From contig NZ_JAAIXY010000017.1 of the NCBI RefSeq assembly GCF_010894455.1, forward strand, positions 186,001 through 250,000: a DNA stretch of 64,000 nt, written 5' to 3'. Both the position numbers and the translations under genes were made by a program. Each line of letters opens with the position of its first letter. Position 1 is the stretch's first letter. The notes under the pieces are model-generated. The model made no database searches, was not told where the DNA came from, and saw only the letters and a program-made list of their open reading frames with translations. Below, one piece after another: positions 24,853 to 33,501 of this stretch. This DNA is from Myxococcus eversor. Lineage in GTDB: Bacteria > Myxococcota > Myxococcia > Myxococcales > Myxococcaceae.

Positions 24853-26692
24853 AGCCCACCGTCATCACCATGTCGCGCAGGTGCTGCGCCTCGAACGGCT
24901 TGGCGAGCACCGGGTTGCGGACCTCCTGGAGGAAGCGCTTGGTCTCCGGAGTGAAGGCGCCGCCGCTGATGAAGACGATGCGGTCATGCAGCCCCGGCCA
25001 GGTGTCACGCACGGAGTGGTACACGTCCATGCCCGTCAGCTCCGGCATCATCAAGTCACAGAGGATGACATCGAAGGCCCTGTCCTGGCCCAGGTGCGCC
25101 AACGCCTCGCGGCCGTTGGCGAGGGTGACCAGCTCGTGGCCTCGCAAGAGCCTGCGCATCAAGTCCAGCACGCGGGGCTCGTCGTCCACCACCAGCACGC
25201 GTCGGCCCAGGGAAGGGGGACCCACGCGAGGGAGCGGCGGGACGAAGATCTCGTTCTCCGCGCGAGGCAGGATGACCTCCACGGTGGTGCCACGGCCCAC
25301 CGTGCTGCTCACGCCAATGCGCCCGCCCAGCGCGGTGATGATGTCGCGGCAGATGGCCAGCCCCATGCCCATGCCCTCGCCCGAGCGGCGCGTGGTGAAG
25401 AGCGGGTCGAAGATGCGCGGCATGACGTCCGGAGCGATTCCGCAGCCGGTGTCGGTGACGGAGAGCAGCACGTCATCGGCCTCGGCGCGCAAGGCGACGG
25501 TGATGCGGTGCTCGGACGCGTGTCCCTCCGGAATCGCGTGGGCCGCGTTGAGCACCAGGTTGAGCAACACCTGGCCCAGCTTCGTCACGGTGCCGTGGAC
25601 CCGAGGCACCTCCGTCTCGTAGTCCCGGACGACTTGTGCCCGATGGCGCAGCTGGTTCGCCGCCATCCGGAGCGTGCTCTCCGTGACGGCCTTGAGGTCC
25701 ACCGGCTCCCGGGCCTCCGTGTTGGGGGCGGAGAGCGACTTCAGGTCCGCGACGATGCGCTGGATTCGCAGCGTGCCCTCCAGGGCCTCGTCGAGGACCT
25801 GACGACATTCCGCGTCCGAGGCCTCGCTGGGGTCCGGCAGTCGCTCGCGCAGGTACTCGAGGTTGCCCGTCGTGTACGCGAGCGGGTTGTTGATTTCGTG
25901 CGCCAGGCCCGCCGCGAGGATGCCCAGGGACTGCGCGCGCTGCTCCCGCTCCTTGTCCTGGAGGTACTGCGCGTCCCGGCGCTTGCGCTCCACCGCGTTG
26001 ACCAGCACGTGGCCCGTCAGGCGCATCAGGTGCCGCTCCTCCGGCTTCCACTCGCGCGGCTGGTCCACGGTGTCGAAGCCCATCCAGCCGATCAACCTTC
26101 CGGCCAGCAGCAGCGGCGCGTTGATGAACGAACGAATGCTCAGCAGCGTGCAGATGCGGCGCTCTTCGGTCGCCTCCAAGGGGAGCTGGGCCGCGTCCGT
26201 CACCGTCACCATCCGGCCCGCGCGCAGCTCGTCCAGCGACCAGCGGAAGCCGACCACGGAGCGCCCACTGTGGCTCGCCAGTCCGTGGGGCCGCATGCCC
26301 TGCGCGCACCACTCGTAGGAGTCCGACAGGTGCTCACCGTCGTCGGAGAGCAGGTTGACGTAGCCACGCTGGGCGTCGATCTGCCGACCCAGGACTTCCA
26401 GTGCGGCCCGCACGCCAGAGCCCAGCTCGTCCGGAGGAAGGTTGAGCAGCTTCTGCGAGGTGTCCGTGAGCAGCGACCAGCTCTTCAGCAAGAGCCCCAG
26501 CTCCCCCCGCATCGCCCGCAGCGCGGAGGCTTCCTGGCGCAAGGTCGCGAGCGTGCCCTCGGGCAGCCCCGGTGCTGGTGTCGTGCTGAGTTGATCCAGG
26601 ACCTCGGCGGACTGCTGGAGTCGCTCCAACAGTGTCAGCGAGTCCGTTGCCTCGGCGGACAGCCCTGGGCTGTTCCGCTGCTGCTCGGCCAT
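24827..26692 (-). CDS. Hybrid histidine kinase: GAF, HisKA, HATPase, receiver
   Basis: A 621-residue cytoplasmic hybrid kinase. ATG 26692 has GGGAGGGGG a few bases upstream. A helical N-terminal stretch leads to a GAF-like domain (about 95-250; RGYVNLLSDDGEHLSDSYEW, INAPLLLAGRLIGWMGFDTV). Then comes the H-box GLAAGLAHEINNPLAY-type sequence (phospho-acceptor His in AHEINNP). The ATPase domain has N-box LVLNAAHAI, G1 DTGCGI, F-box FDPLFTT and G2 GMGMGLAI. The C-terminal receiver has VLVVDDEPRV, D in ILCDLMMPELTG, FISGG and LAKPFE. There are no membrane spans, so the GAF domain must read an internal or diffusible signal. It ends inside the 44-base tandem repeat. Confidence 0.93.
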   Translation of the reverse strand: MAEQQRNSPGLSAEATDSLTLLERLQQSAEVLDQLSTTPAPGLPEGTLATLRQEASALRAMRGELGLLLKSWSLLTDTSQKLLNLPPDELGSGVRAALEVLGRQIDAQRGYVNLLSDDGEHLSDSYEWCAQGMRPHGLASHSGRSVVGFRWSLDELRAGRMVTVTDAAQLPLEATEERRICTLLSIRSFINAPLLLAGRLIGWMGFDTVDQPREWKPEERHLMRLTGHVLVNAVERKRRDAQYLQDKEREQRAQSLGILAAGLAHEINNPLAYTTGNLEYLRERLPDPSEASDAECRQVLDEALEGTLRIQRIVADLKSLSAPNTEAREPVDLKAVTESTLRMAANQLRHRAQVVRDYETEVPRVHGTVTKLGQVLLNLVLNAAHAIPEGHASEHRITVALRAEADDVLLSVTDTGCGIAPDVMPRIFDPLFTTRRSGEGMGMGLAICRDIITALGGRIGVSSTVGRGTTVEVILPRAENEIFVPPLPRVGPPSLGRRVLVVDDEPRVLDLMRRLLRGHELVTLANGREALAHLGQDRAFDVILCDLMMPELTGMDVYHSVRDTWPGLHDRIVFISGGAFTPETKRFLQEVRNPVLAKPFEAQHLRDMVMTVGSARLEGGS

Positions 26693-26836
26693 CGAATACC
26701 CCCTCCCGTCCCCGCACGGCTTTCCCCAACCCGTGGCGTGGATTTCAGCTCGGCCGAAATTCTGCCACCGGTTTGTTCCCTGCATCCAGTGTGCATTTTT
26801 GAATAATGCAACCGGGCAACAGGTGGTGGCGATGAC

Positions 26837-27739
26837 TCAGGGTGAAGTGGGGGGATGAGTGTCCAGGGACTCAGGAGGGGGCGCGAGGCGAAGTTGCCGG
26901 CCGCCCTTGAAGCCGCGCCACTGGATGTAGCGGCGGAAGTCCTGGAGGAAGACGTCGGGAGAGAGGCCCACGGCCTGGGTGAAGGCCTGGGCGAAGTCTG
27001 GCCCCTGGCTCATGGCGTGGAGGATGCCCCGCACCACGGGCTCGCCGTAGCGCCGGGCCAGGAAGGTGAAGGCGTGGTGGGCGGCGCCGTAGACGATGTC
27101 GCTCTCGCGTCGGTAGAGCGCGTCGGCCTGCGCCAATGGGTCCGCGCGAGGATGGGTGCTCCAGTAGCGGGCCAGGTCCTCGAGGGAGGAGACGCGGTAG
27201 CCCTGCTCGGCGGTGTACGAGGCCATGCCCTCGCGGAACCAGAGGGGGATGCCCTTGCGCGTCCAGCCCAGCCGGTCCGAGGCCACCTGGTACATCAGGC
27301 TGTGGGTGAGCTCGTGCAGCAGCAACTCGTCCACCTGGGCCTGGCTGGCGCCCAGGAGCGTCCACGTGCGGGGGCTCTGGAGCTCAATCTGCTCGTAGCG
27401 GGCCCAGGCGCGCAGGAAGTCATGGTCCGGGCGGTTGGCGGCGCGCTCCAGGGCGGCGTGGTTGGGGTGGATGATGATGGCGACGGAGTCGTCGAAGGTG
27501 CCCCAGCGGGCCATGCGCGGCAGGGCGCGCTCGACGGCGAGGCGGACCTGCGTCGCTGAGTCGGAGTCCCGGGCCTGGAACTCCAAGGTGATTCGCGCTC
27601 CGCTGGCGGTGGGCGTGCCGGGCTTCTGCATGCCCTCGGTGGGGACGGCCAGGGTGGTCCGTCGCGGCGCGGAGCAGCCGGCCAAGAACCCCAGCAGCAG
27701 CAGGACCAGGGCGTGGCCGAGGCTCCCCTGACTTCGCAT
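26837..27739 (-). CDS. Lipoprotein with gluzincin (HExxH) peptidase motif
   Basis: A 300-residue protein. ATG 27739 gives a lipoprotein signal (LVLLLLGFLAGC, lipobox LAGC); a TTG 39 bases upstream also opens the frame. The peptidase motif is LLLHELTHSLMYQ, followed 25-30 residues later by WFREGMASY, which supplies the third zinc-binding Glu as in the peptidase MA clan. Flanking text (ARITLEFQARDSDSATQVRL, AIIIHPNHAALERAANRP) also fits that clan. It should be anchored to the inner or outer membrane with the catalytic domain in the periplasm. The substrate is unknown. It is downstream of the phosphatase-superfamily gene on the same strand with 20 bases between, and is probably co-transcribed. 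Confidence 0.85.
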   Translation of the reverse strand: MRSQGSLGHALVLLLLGFLAGCSAPRRTTLAVPTEGMQKPGTPTASGARITLEFQARDSDSATQVRLAVERALPRMARWGTFDDSVAIIIHPNHAALERAANRPDHDFLRAWARYEQIELQSPRTWTLLGASQAQVDELLLHELTHSLMYQVASDRLGWTRKGIPLWFREGMASYTAEQGYRVSSLEDLARYWSTHPRADPLAQADALYRRESDIVYGAAHHAFTFLARRYGEPVVRGILHAMSQGPDFAQAFTQAVGLSPDVFLQDFRRYIQWRGFKGGRQLRLAPPPESLDTHPPTSP

Positions 27740-27759
27740 CCATCCCTTCGTCACGAGCC

Positions 27760-28695
27760 TCACTCCACCCCGAGCCAACGCACCACCGCGCGCCCCACGT
27801 CCGCGACGGTGGTGAAGCCGTCGACGTCCGGCGCGGGTGGGCCGAAGTAGAGCACGGGGACGGGGTGCAGGGTGTGTCCTCGCGTGGACAGGTCCTCCAC
27901 GTTGCCGTGGTCACTGCACACCAGGACGCGGGCCTCGGGGGGACGGTGGGCCACCACGGCGCGCAGGAAGGCGTCGAAGGTGTCCAGCGCGGCATGGGCC
28001 GCGACGAAGTCCTGCGCGTGTCCGGCCTCGTCCGCGAGGTAGTGCTCGAAGAAGGTGAAGTCCGAGCCGGAGGCCACGCGCCAGAAGATATTGGCGGCCT
28101 CCTCGGGCGTGCGCTCGGGGGCGGGCAGGCCGTAGGCGCGCGCGTTGGCGCCGGTGATGTCCGGGGTGAGGCCGTCTCCGGCCCGGGCGTCCTCCAGCGT
28201 GCGCAGGGGGACGGGGCCCGCGGCGAAGGCCAGCTTGGACGCGGAGGGCTTCATGCGGCGCCGGGCCTCGGGCGTCGGGGTGAACTCCGGGGGCAGGGTG
28301 GTGGGGCGCCGGGGGACGCCGAGCGCGTCCAGATAGGGCGCGGGGTAGGCGTTGGCGAAGGTGGCGGTGCGGCCGGCCTCGAGCAGGCGCTTGACGATGG
28401 AGCGGTTCGCGAGCAGCTCGCGCAAGGGGGCGTTGGGGTAGCCCAGCACGTGCTGGCCGATGAGGGCGGGGGCCGGGTCTCCGGTGAGGATGGCCGTCTG
28501 GTTCGAGGCGGACTGGGGCCTTCCGGACACGCCGAACGTCGTGTCCACGGGGATGCAGCGTCCCCCGTCCGGCAGGGTGGGGCCCGGGGCGTCCTGGAAG
28601 AAGGAAAGCAGGTGTTCGCGATGGGCGAGCGGGTTGACGGCCGGGTCCTTCCGGCCAATCCCCACACCATCGATGAACAGGAGCGCGACGCGCAC
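27760..28695 (-). CDS. Alkaline phosphatase-superfamily metalloenzyme (phosphopentomutase/iPGM-like)
   Basis: About 311 residues. The metal-binding pattern of the metalloenzyme family is visible: first Asp in LLFIDGVGIG, the nucleophile region with SNQTAILTG, then VLVCSDHGNVEDLSTRGHTL and HPVPVLYFGP near the C-terminus supplying Asp/His/His. The size and cap pattern resemble cofactor-independent phosphoglycerate mutase relatives, but with a short cap, so I do not assign a substrate. GTG 28695 is my start, since the catalytic core begins at once; ATG 28728 would overlap the divergent gene's start. Only 31 bases separate it from the rightward DUF4388 gene. Confidence 0.82.
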   Translation of the reverse strand: MRVALLFIDGVGIGRKDPAVNPLAHREHLLSFFQDAPGPTLPDGGRCIPVDTTFGVSGRPQSASNQTAILTGDPAPALIGQHVLGYPNAPLRELLANRSIVKRLLEAGRTATFANAYPAPYLDALGVPRRPTTLPPEFTPTPEARRRMKPSASKLAFAAGPVPLRTLEDARAGDGLTPDITGANARAYGLPAPERTPEEAANIFWRVASGSDFTFFEHYLADEAGHAQDFVAAHAALDTFDAFLRAVVAHRPPEARVLVCSDHGNVEDLSTRGHTLHPVPVLYFGPPAPDVDGFTTVADVGRAVVRWLGVE

Positions 28696-28726
28696 GGCTC
28701 GCGACTGTATCCTCGAAACAGAACGC

Positions 28727-29812
28727 ATGGCCCTCCACGGCGACCTCTTCAGCTATCCGCTTCCCGAGTTCCTTCAATGGCTGGACAGCTCCCGCAAGAC
28801 GGGGACGCTCCAGCTCTCCTGGGAGGCTGGAGAGCGCAAGCTCTTCCTCCTCTCCGGCCAGGTCGGGGCCACCGCCTCCGAGGGCCTGCGCGGGAGGGTG
28901 GCCCGGCTCCTGGCGCTGGCGAAGCTCGCCTCGGGGGCCAAGGTGCTCGCCGCCTTCGACGAGCTGTCCCGCACGCCCGATGTCGACGCCGCCTTCGACG
29001 TGCACGGGCTCCAGTCGCGGTGGATTCGAGATTTGGGCCGCGAGGAGCTGTTCGCGGCGATGACGGACCTGACGATCGCCGAGCGAGGCACGTTCCACTG
29101 GACGGAGGACGCGGACCGCTCGGGCGAGGACTGGGTGCCGTCCGACATGAGCATCCGCGAGCTGCTGTTCGAGTCGCTGCGCTGGGTGGATGAGCAGCCG
29201 GACGTGGAGAAGGCGCTGCCCATCGACGCGCTCAGCGTCCGCGCGTTGTCGCCGCCCAGCCCGAGCCAGCCGCTGATGCACCGGATCATCCTGGGGCTGT
29301 GCGCGACGCCGCAGAACCTGGGCCGTCTGCGGCTGTCGATGGGCGTGTCCCGCTCCTCGGTGACGCGGCGGGTGTACGAACTGCTCCGGGCGAAGCTGGT
29401 AGAGGTGGAGGGCGCGCCGCAGGTGGAGGCGGACCCGGTGGCGGAGATGCTGGAGAAGGGCGCGGTGCTGATGCGCGAGGGCCAGTTCGACGCGGCGGGC
29501 ATCGTCTGCGCGTCCCTGCTGGCGAGCGACCCCGCGGACCGACGCGTGCGCGAGTTTGCTCGACTGGTGCAGCGGGAACACGTCGCGGCGCTCTACTCGG
29601 ACATGCCGCCGTTGCTGATTCCGCTCGTGATTCACGACCCGCAGGGGATGTCGCTGCTCAAGCCGGAGGAGCGGCAGATCGCCGGCCTCGTGAGCGGGAC
29701 GTGGGACGTGTCCACCATCGTCCTGGCGAGCCCGGCGCGCGAGCTGGAGACGCTCAAGACGCTCGCGAAGCTGCACCGCATGGGGTTGTTGCAGCTGACC
29801 GCGCCGCGCTGA
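28727..29812 (+). CDS. DUF4388 domain protein
   Basis: A 361-residue protein starting at ATG 28727. The first 100 residues match the DUF4388 pattern common in myxobacteria (GDLFSYPLPEFLQWLDSSRK, TGTLQLSWEAGERKLFLLSG, QVGATASEGLRGRVARLLAL). A second part reads like a winged-helix or helical segment (LGLCATPQNLGRLRLSMGVS, RSSVTRRVYELLRAKLVEVE) and the end carries TPR-like helices plus a repeat of the winged pattern (EERQIAGLVSGTWDVSTIVL). DUF4388 proteins are thought to act in signalling and often sit with kinases; the function here is unknown. It is divergent from the phosphatase-superfamily gene with almost no spacer and convergent with the MglA-like gene. Confidence 0.85.
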   Translation: MALHGDLFSYPLPEFLQWLDSSRKTGTLQLSWEAGERKLFLLSGQVGATASEGLRGRVARLLALAKLASGAKVLAAFDELSRTPDVDAAFDVHGLQSRWIRDLGREELFAAMTDLTIAERGTFHWTEDADRSGEDWVPSDMSIRELLFESLRWVDEQPDVEKALPIDALSVRALSPPSPSQPLMHRIILGLCATPQNLGRLRLSMGVSRSSVTRRVYELLRAKLVEVEGAPQVEADPVAEMLEKGAVLMREGQFDAAGIVCASLLASDPADRRVREFARLVQREHVAALYSDMPPLLIPLVIHDPQGMSLLKPEERQIAGLVSGTWDVSTIVLASPARELETLKTLAKLHRMGLLQLTAPR

Positions 29813-29832
29813 CCGCGGCCTCCAGTCTGGTT

Positions 29833-29860
29833 CGCGCCCCGTGCGAAGTTCCGGGGCGCG
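29833..29860. terminator. Bidirectional hairpin between convergent genes
   Basis: CGCGCCCCG (29833-29841) pairs perfectly with CGGGGCGCG (29852-29860) across a ten-base loop, 20 bases after one stop and 12 before the other. It has no T-tract on either side. Confidence 0.6.
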
Positions 29861-29872
29861 TCGCCGTCCGCG

Positions 29873-31054
29873 TTACTCCGAGGCGGGCAGGCCCACCGCG
29901 TTGAGGCGGACGAAGGTCTGCATCAGCACGTAGAGGGCGAAGGCCGCGTCATCCACGCGCAGGTGCTGCTGGGTGGCCAGGCCCTGGATGCGCAGCAGGT
30001 CCGCCCCATCCACGCGGAGCAGGAACGCCTGCTGCGCCAGCGTGCCCTCACCCGCGAAGGCCAGCGAGCGCCGGATGGCGTCCGTGCAGGCGGTGACGCA
30101 GGTGGAGTAGTTGCCCGCCATGAACGCGGCCTCGGCGGCACGCGCGTGGTCGAACATGTCTCCCGGCGCCAGCGCGCTCACCGCGCCGAGCAGCTTGGTG
30201 GAGGCGGCCTGCGAGACAGGGGCGATGGGCGGAGGCGGAGCAGCCACCACGGGCTCCACCCGAGGAGGCGGCGCAATCGCGGGGAACGAGCCTGAAGGAC
30301 GGTGGGGCACCGGCGTCGGCATCATCGCCACGGCGGGGCCATGGCCCGAGGGCGCGGCCACGTGCTGCGAAGGCGGCTGACGGTGCTGGAGATGCTGGGC
30401 GAGCTGCGCCTCCAGGCCCGCGGGCTGCGTACCACCGACGGGGGCCACCGGACGCGGCGGCGGGACGATGCGCTTGGCGCGCAGGTCCTTGATGACCAGC
30501 CGGGTGATGGCCTTGAGCGTGTCGAGCACCCCGCGCCCATTGGTGGCGGCCGTCTCGAAGTCCGGCACGAGGCGCGGGTTGAGCTCCTGGCGCAGCTGCT
30601 CCACGGGCAGCACGTTCTCCAAGTCCCTCTTGTTCCACTGCATCACCAGTGGGAAGCGGTCCAGGCGGATGCCGTGCTCGTAGAGGTTCTCCTCCAGGTT
30701 CGCCAGCGACTCGCGGTTGGCGTCCATGGCGTCCGGCTGCGAGTCCGCCACGAAGACGACGCCGTCGGCGCCCTGGAGCACCAGCTTCCGAGTCGCGTTG
30801 TAGAAGACCTGGCCCGGCACGGTGTACAGCGCCAGCCGCACCGAGCAGTCGCCAACGCGTTCCACCTTCACGGGGAGGAAGTCGAAGAAGAGCGTCCGGT
30901 CGCCTTCGGTGGCGATGGACATCATCTCGCCCCGGTGCGCGGGCCGGACGGTTTCGTAGATCTTCCGCAGCGAGGTCGTCTTTCCGGACAAGCCTGGTCC
31001 GTAAAAGACGATTTTGGCGGCCACCTCGCGGGCCATCAGGTTCACGCTGCTCAC
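29873..31054 (-). CDS. MglA-like small GTPase with long C-terminal extension
   Basis: A 393-residue protein. Residues 1-190 are a Ras-like GTPase of the MglA family: P-loop GPGLSGKTT (19-27), switch region with TVPGQVFYNATRKLVL, VVFVADSQPDAMDANRESLA, and NKRD base specificity. MglA proper is about 195 residues. Here a proline-rich linker (about 195-290) and a helical TPR-like domain (FDHARAAEAAFMAGNYSTCV) are added, recalling other extended MglA paralogues such as SofG. It probably binds GTP and a partner through the C-terminal helices. GTG 31054 overlaps the anmK stop by four bases, so it is translationally coupled to a cell-wall recycling gene. No MglB-type GAP gene is nearby. Confidence 0.92.
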   Translation of the reverse strand: MSSVNLMAREVAAKIVFYGPGLSGKTTSLRKIYETVRPAHRGEMMSIATEGDRTLFFDFLPVKVERVGDCSVRLALYTVPGQVFYNATRKLVLQGADGVVFVADSQPDAMDANRESLANLEENLYEHGIRLDRFPLVMQWNKRDLENVLPVEQLRQELNPRLVPDFETAATNGRGVLDTLKAITRLVIKDLRAKRIVPPPRPVAPVGGTQPAGLEAQLAQHLQHRQPPSQHVAAPSGHGPAVAMMPTPVPHRPSGSFPAIAPPPRVEPVVAAPPPPIAPVSQAASTKLLGAVSALAPGDMFDHARAAEAAFMAGNYSTCVTACTDAIRRSLAFAGEGTLAQQAFLLRVDGADLLRIQGLATQQHLRVDDAAFALYVLMQTFVRLNAVGLPASE

Positions 31055-32205
31055 GGTGTCAGCTTTCCTAGAACGACTCGACGCTTCGCGCCAGTTGCGG
31101 ACGGGACATTCGCTGGGGTTCCCACGAGGTATTCGGCCGCCAGCAACGCGAACAGGGCCGCTTCCTTCGCCCCTTCCGGGAATCCCAGGGTATCAAGCCG
31201 GCGGACGGGAAGGGGGGCCAGCCGCGCCTCCAGTCGCTCCATCAGCCGGGGATTCCGGGTACCGCCCCCCGAGGCGTACATTGCCTCCAGACCTGGAGTG
31301 CGTGGAAGGACCCACGTCTCGTACGCTCGCGCGGTGCTCTCCACGGTGAACTCCAGCGCCGTGGCCATCAAGTCATGGGGGCGCGCGGAGTAGCCGGCCC
31401 ACAGCCGGTCCACCAGGACGTCGCCATAGCGCTCGCGCCCGGTGCTCTTCGGCGGAGGTTGAGCGAGGAACGTGTCCGCGAGCAGCTCCGTCAGCAGCTC
31501 CGGAATCACCTGGCCCTGTCTCGACAGCGTGCCATCCCGGTCACAAGCGAGGCGGCCCTGGGTGACGCGACGCGCCAGCCCATCCAACACCATGTTGCCG
31601 GGCCCGGTGTCGAAGGCGAGGGTGTCATCCAGGCGGGAGCTGACGACGGACACGTTGGCGATGCCGCCAATGTTCTGGAGGGCGCGAGGCGCGTCGGCGC
31701 TCCGGAAGGCCACCCAGTCGAAGTAGGGCACCAGCGGCGCGCCATGGCCTCCAGCGGCCATGTCCCGGGTGCGGAAGTCGCTGACGACGGGCAGTCCCGT
31801 GCGCTCGGCGATGACGGAGGGCTCTCCAATCTGGAGGGTGGAGGGGAAGTCCGTGGTGCCAGGGGGCAGGTGCGCCATCGTCTGCCCGTGCGAGCCGATG
31901 GCGGCCACGTCCGACGGACTGAGTCCCGCCCGCTCAATCGCCTGGAGGGCGGCTCGGGCGAAGTGCTCCGCGAGCTCGAAGTCGAGCTGGCTCAGCGAGT
32001 GGGCGTCCTGGGGCCCGAGCATCCGGATCACCAGCTCCGGAGGGAAGGGCGTGGAGACATGGGACAGCAAGCGCAGGCGGGCGCCGCCGCCGGTGCCCGT
32101 CACCTCGCAGAGGGCGGCCTCCACCGCGTCCGCGCTGGTGCCAGACAGCAGCCCGACGCACAGTCGCGGGCGCTGGGAGTCGGAGAGGGGAGGTTGGAGG
32201 CGCAT
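31051..32205 (-). CDS. anmK: Anhydro-N-acetylmuramic acid kinase
   Basis: A 384-residue sugar kinase that opens 1,6-anhydro-MurNAc and phosphorylates it to MurNAc-6-phosphate. Motifs: CVGLLSGTSADAVEAALCEV (phosphate/ATP loop), IGSHGQTMAHLPPG with the catalytic-region His, QIGEPSVIAERTGLPVVSDF, DTGPGNMVLDGLA and ASGGGTRNPRLMERLEARL. ATG 32205 has an excellent ribosome-binding site (TAGGAGG, four bases away). With murQ it forms the core of muropeptide recycling: AnmK makes MurNAc-6-P and MurQ converts it to GlcNAc-6-P. The 37-base gap from murQ and the four-base overlap with the GTPase gene imply one operon. Confidence 0.95.
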   Translation of the reverse strand: MRLQPPLSDSQRPRLCVGLLSGTSADAVEAALCEVTGTGGGARLRLLSHVSTPFPPELVIRMLGPQDAHSLSQLDFELAEHFARAALQAIERAGLSPSDVAAIGSHGQTMAHLPPGTTDFPSTLQIGEPSVIAERTGLPVVSDFRTRDMAAGGHGAPLVPYFDWVAFRSADAPRALQNIGGIANVSVVSSRLDDTLAFDTGPGNMVLDGLARRVTQGRLACDRDGTLSRQGQVIPELLTELLADTFLAQPPPKSTGRERYGDVLVDRLWAGYSARPHDLMATALEFTVESTARAYETWVLPRTPGLEAMYASGGGTRNPRLMERLEARLAPLPVRRLDTLGFPEGAKEAALFALLAAEYLVGTPANVPSATGAKRRVVLGKLTP

Positions 32206-32242
32206 GCCTCCTAGTTTAAGGCTCGCCCCCCACACTCCGCCG

Positions 32243-33202
32243 TCAGCGGCCGGTCGAGCGAGGGCTCCGTGCGTGCGGACCCTTACGTCCCGAGGCGCCA
32301 AGCGCGCGCAAGCCGTTCTCCTGAAGACGCTTCCGGGCGCCCCGGGCCGTCAGCCCCGTGAAGTGCATGGCCACGGCGACCTTCACCTCCCCCCCCGCCG
32401 CTTCCAGGAGGCGCGAGGCCTCCGAGGCGGGCAACGCCGTCAACTCCGCCACCATGCGCGCGGCGCGGGCCCGCAGCTTCGCGTTGACGGGACGCACGTC
32501 CACCATGCGGCCCCGGTACACCTTGCCCAGCGCCACGAAGGCCGCGGTGGTGATGGCGTTGAGGATCAGCTTCGTCGCCGTGCCGGCCTTCAGCCGCGTG
32601 GATCCGGCCACCAGCTCCGGCCCCGTGCGCGCCAGCACCAGCGTGTCCACGTCCGCGCGAGTCCCTGGCCGGTTGCAGCACACCAGCACCGTGTGCGCGC
32701 CCCGCCGCTTCGCCTCGCGCAGCGCGCCCCGGACGTAGGGCGTGGAGGAACTGGCGGAGATGCCGCACACGACGTCGAGAGGCCCCGCGTCGAACGCGCG
32801 CACGTCGGAAGCGCCAGCGTCGGCGTCGTCCTCGGCGCCTTCCACGGCGCGAGTCAGCGCCCGGCGTCCACCGGCGATGCGAGCCTGGACCTGGGAAGGG
32901 GAGCTGCCGAACGTAGGAGGACACTCGCTGGCGTCGAGCACGCCCAAGCGTCCACTGGTGCCGGCACCGATGTAGAGAAACCTGCCGCCCGCCCGCAACG
33001 CGTTCGCCACGGCCGTCGCTGCCTGGATGACAGCGGGCAACGCGGAGCGAACCGCACGGACGGCGACGACGTCCTCGTCATGTAACTGGCGGACGACCGA
33101 CCCGATGGAGCGTAGATCAAGGTCGTCCGCGCGGGGGTGAAGCCGCTCGGTGGGAGGGAGTTTCGTTGATGAAGCGCGTGAGGACCCCGCCCCCGAGCGC
33201 AT
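32243..33202 (-). CDS. murQ: N-acetylmuramic acid 6-phosphate etherase
   Basis: A 319-residue SIS-domain etherase that removes the lactyl ether of MurNAc-6-phosphate, giving GlcNAc-6-phosphate and D-lactate. Matches: DLDLRSIGSVVRQLHDEDVV, the sugar-phosphate loop FLYIGAGTSGRLGVLDASEC, VCGISASSSTPYVRGALREA, STRLKAGTATKLILNAITTA, and the C-terminal three-helix region GARKRLQENGLRALG. ATG 33202 lies four bases after the rpmB stop on the same strand. A loosely conserved N-terminal tail of about 20 residues may mean a later start. It probably works directly with anmK in peptidoglycan recycling during growth or after feeding on lysed prey. Confidence 0.95.
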   Translation of the reverse strand: MRSGAGSSRASSTKLPPTERLHPRADDLDLRSIGSVVRQLHDEDVVAVRAVRSALPAVIQAATAVANALRAGGRFLYIGAGTSGRLGVLDASECPPTFGSSPSQVQARIAGGRRALTRAVEGAEDDADAGASDVRAFDAGPLDVVCGISASSSTPYVRGALREAKRRGAHTVLVCCNRPGTRADVDTLVLARTGPELVAGSTRLKAGTATKLILNAITTAAFVALGKVYRGRMVDVRPVNAKLRARAARMVAELTALPASEASRLLEAAGGEVKVAVAMHFTGLTARGARKRLQENGLRALGASGRKGPHARSPRSTGR

Positions 33203-33206
33203 TACT

Positions 33207-33398
33207 TCAAGCCGCCTTCGTCACCTTGCCCGCTTTGATGCAGCGGGTGCAGGCGAGAACGCGCTCCGTGCGGCCCTCGACGCTGGCCCGGACCTTCTGC
33301 AGGTTCGGGAGGGTTCGCTTCTTGGTCTTGTTGTTCGCGTGGCTGACGTTGTTGCCGACGAGCGGACGCTTGCCACAGATGTCACACTTCCACGCCAT
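33207..33398 (-). CDS. rpmB: 50S ribosomal protein L28, zinc-ribbon form
   Basis: A 63-residue ribosomal protein. The start [20 protein letters not shown], the basic middle [15 protein letters not shown] and [13 protein letters not shown] are typical of L28. Cysteine pairs at 5/8 and near 50/53 mark the zinc-binding (C+) version. The start follows AAGGAG. In many genomes this gene stands alone or with rpmG; here the stop is four bases from murQ, an unusual neighbour. Confidence 0.96.
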   Translation of the reverse strand: MAWKCDICGKRPLVGNNVSHANNKTKKRTLPNLQKVRASVEGRTERVLACTRCIKAGKVTKAA

Positions 33399-33501
33399 GA
33401 CCTCTAACTCCTTGAAAACTGGGGCGTTGGACGCCTGCCGATAAAGAGCGGCGGAACCTGCCAGAAAGCCGCTTGGAAATCCAGCCTTTCAGCCGTTTGG
33501 A

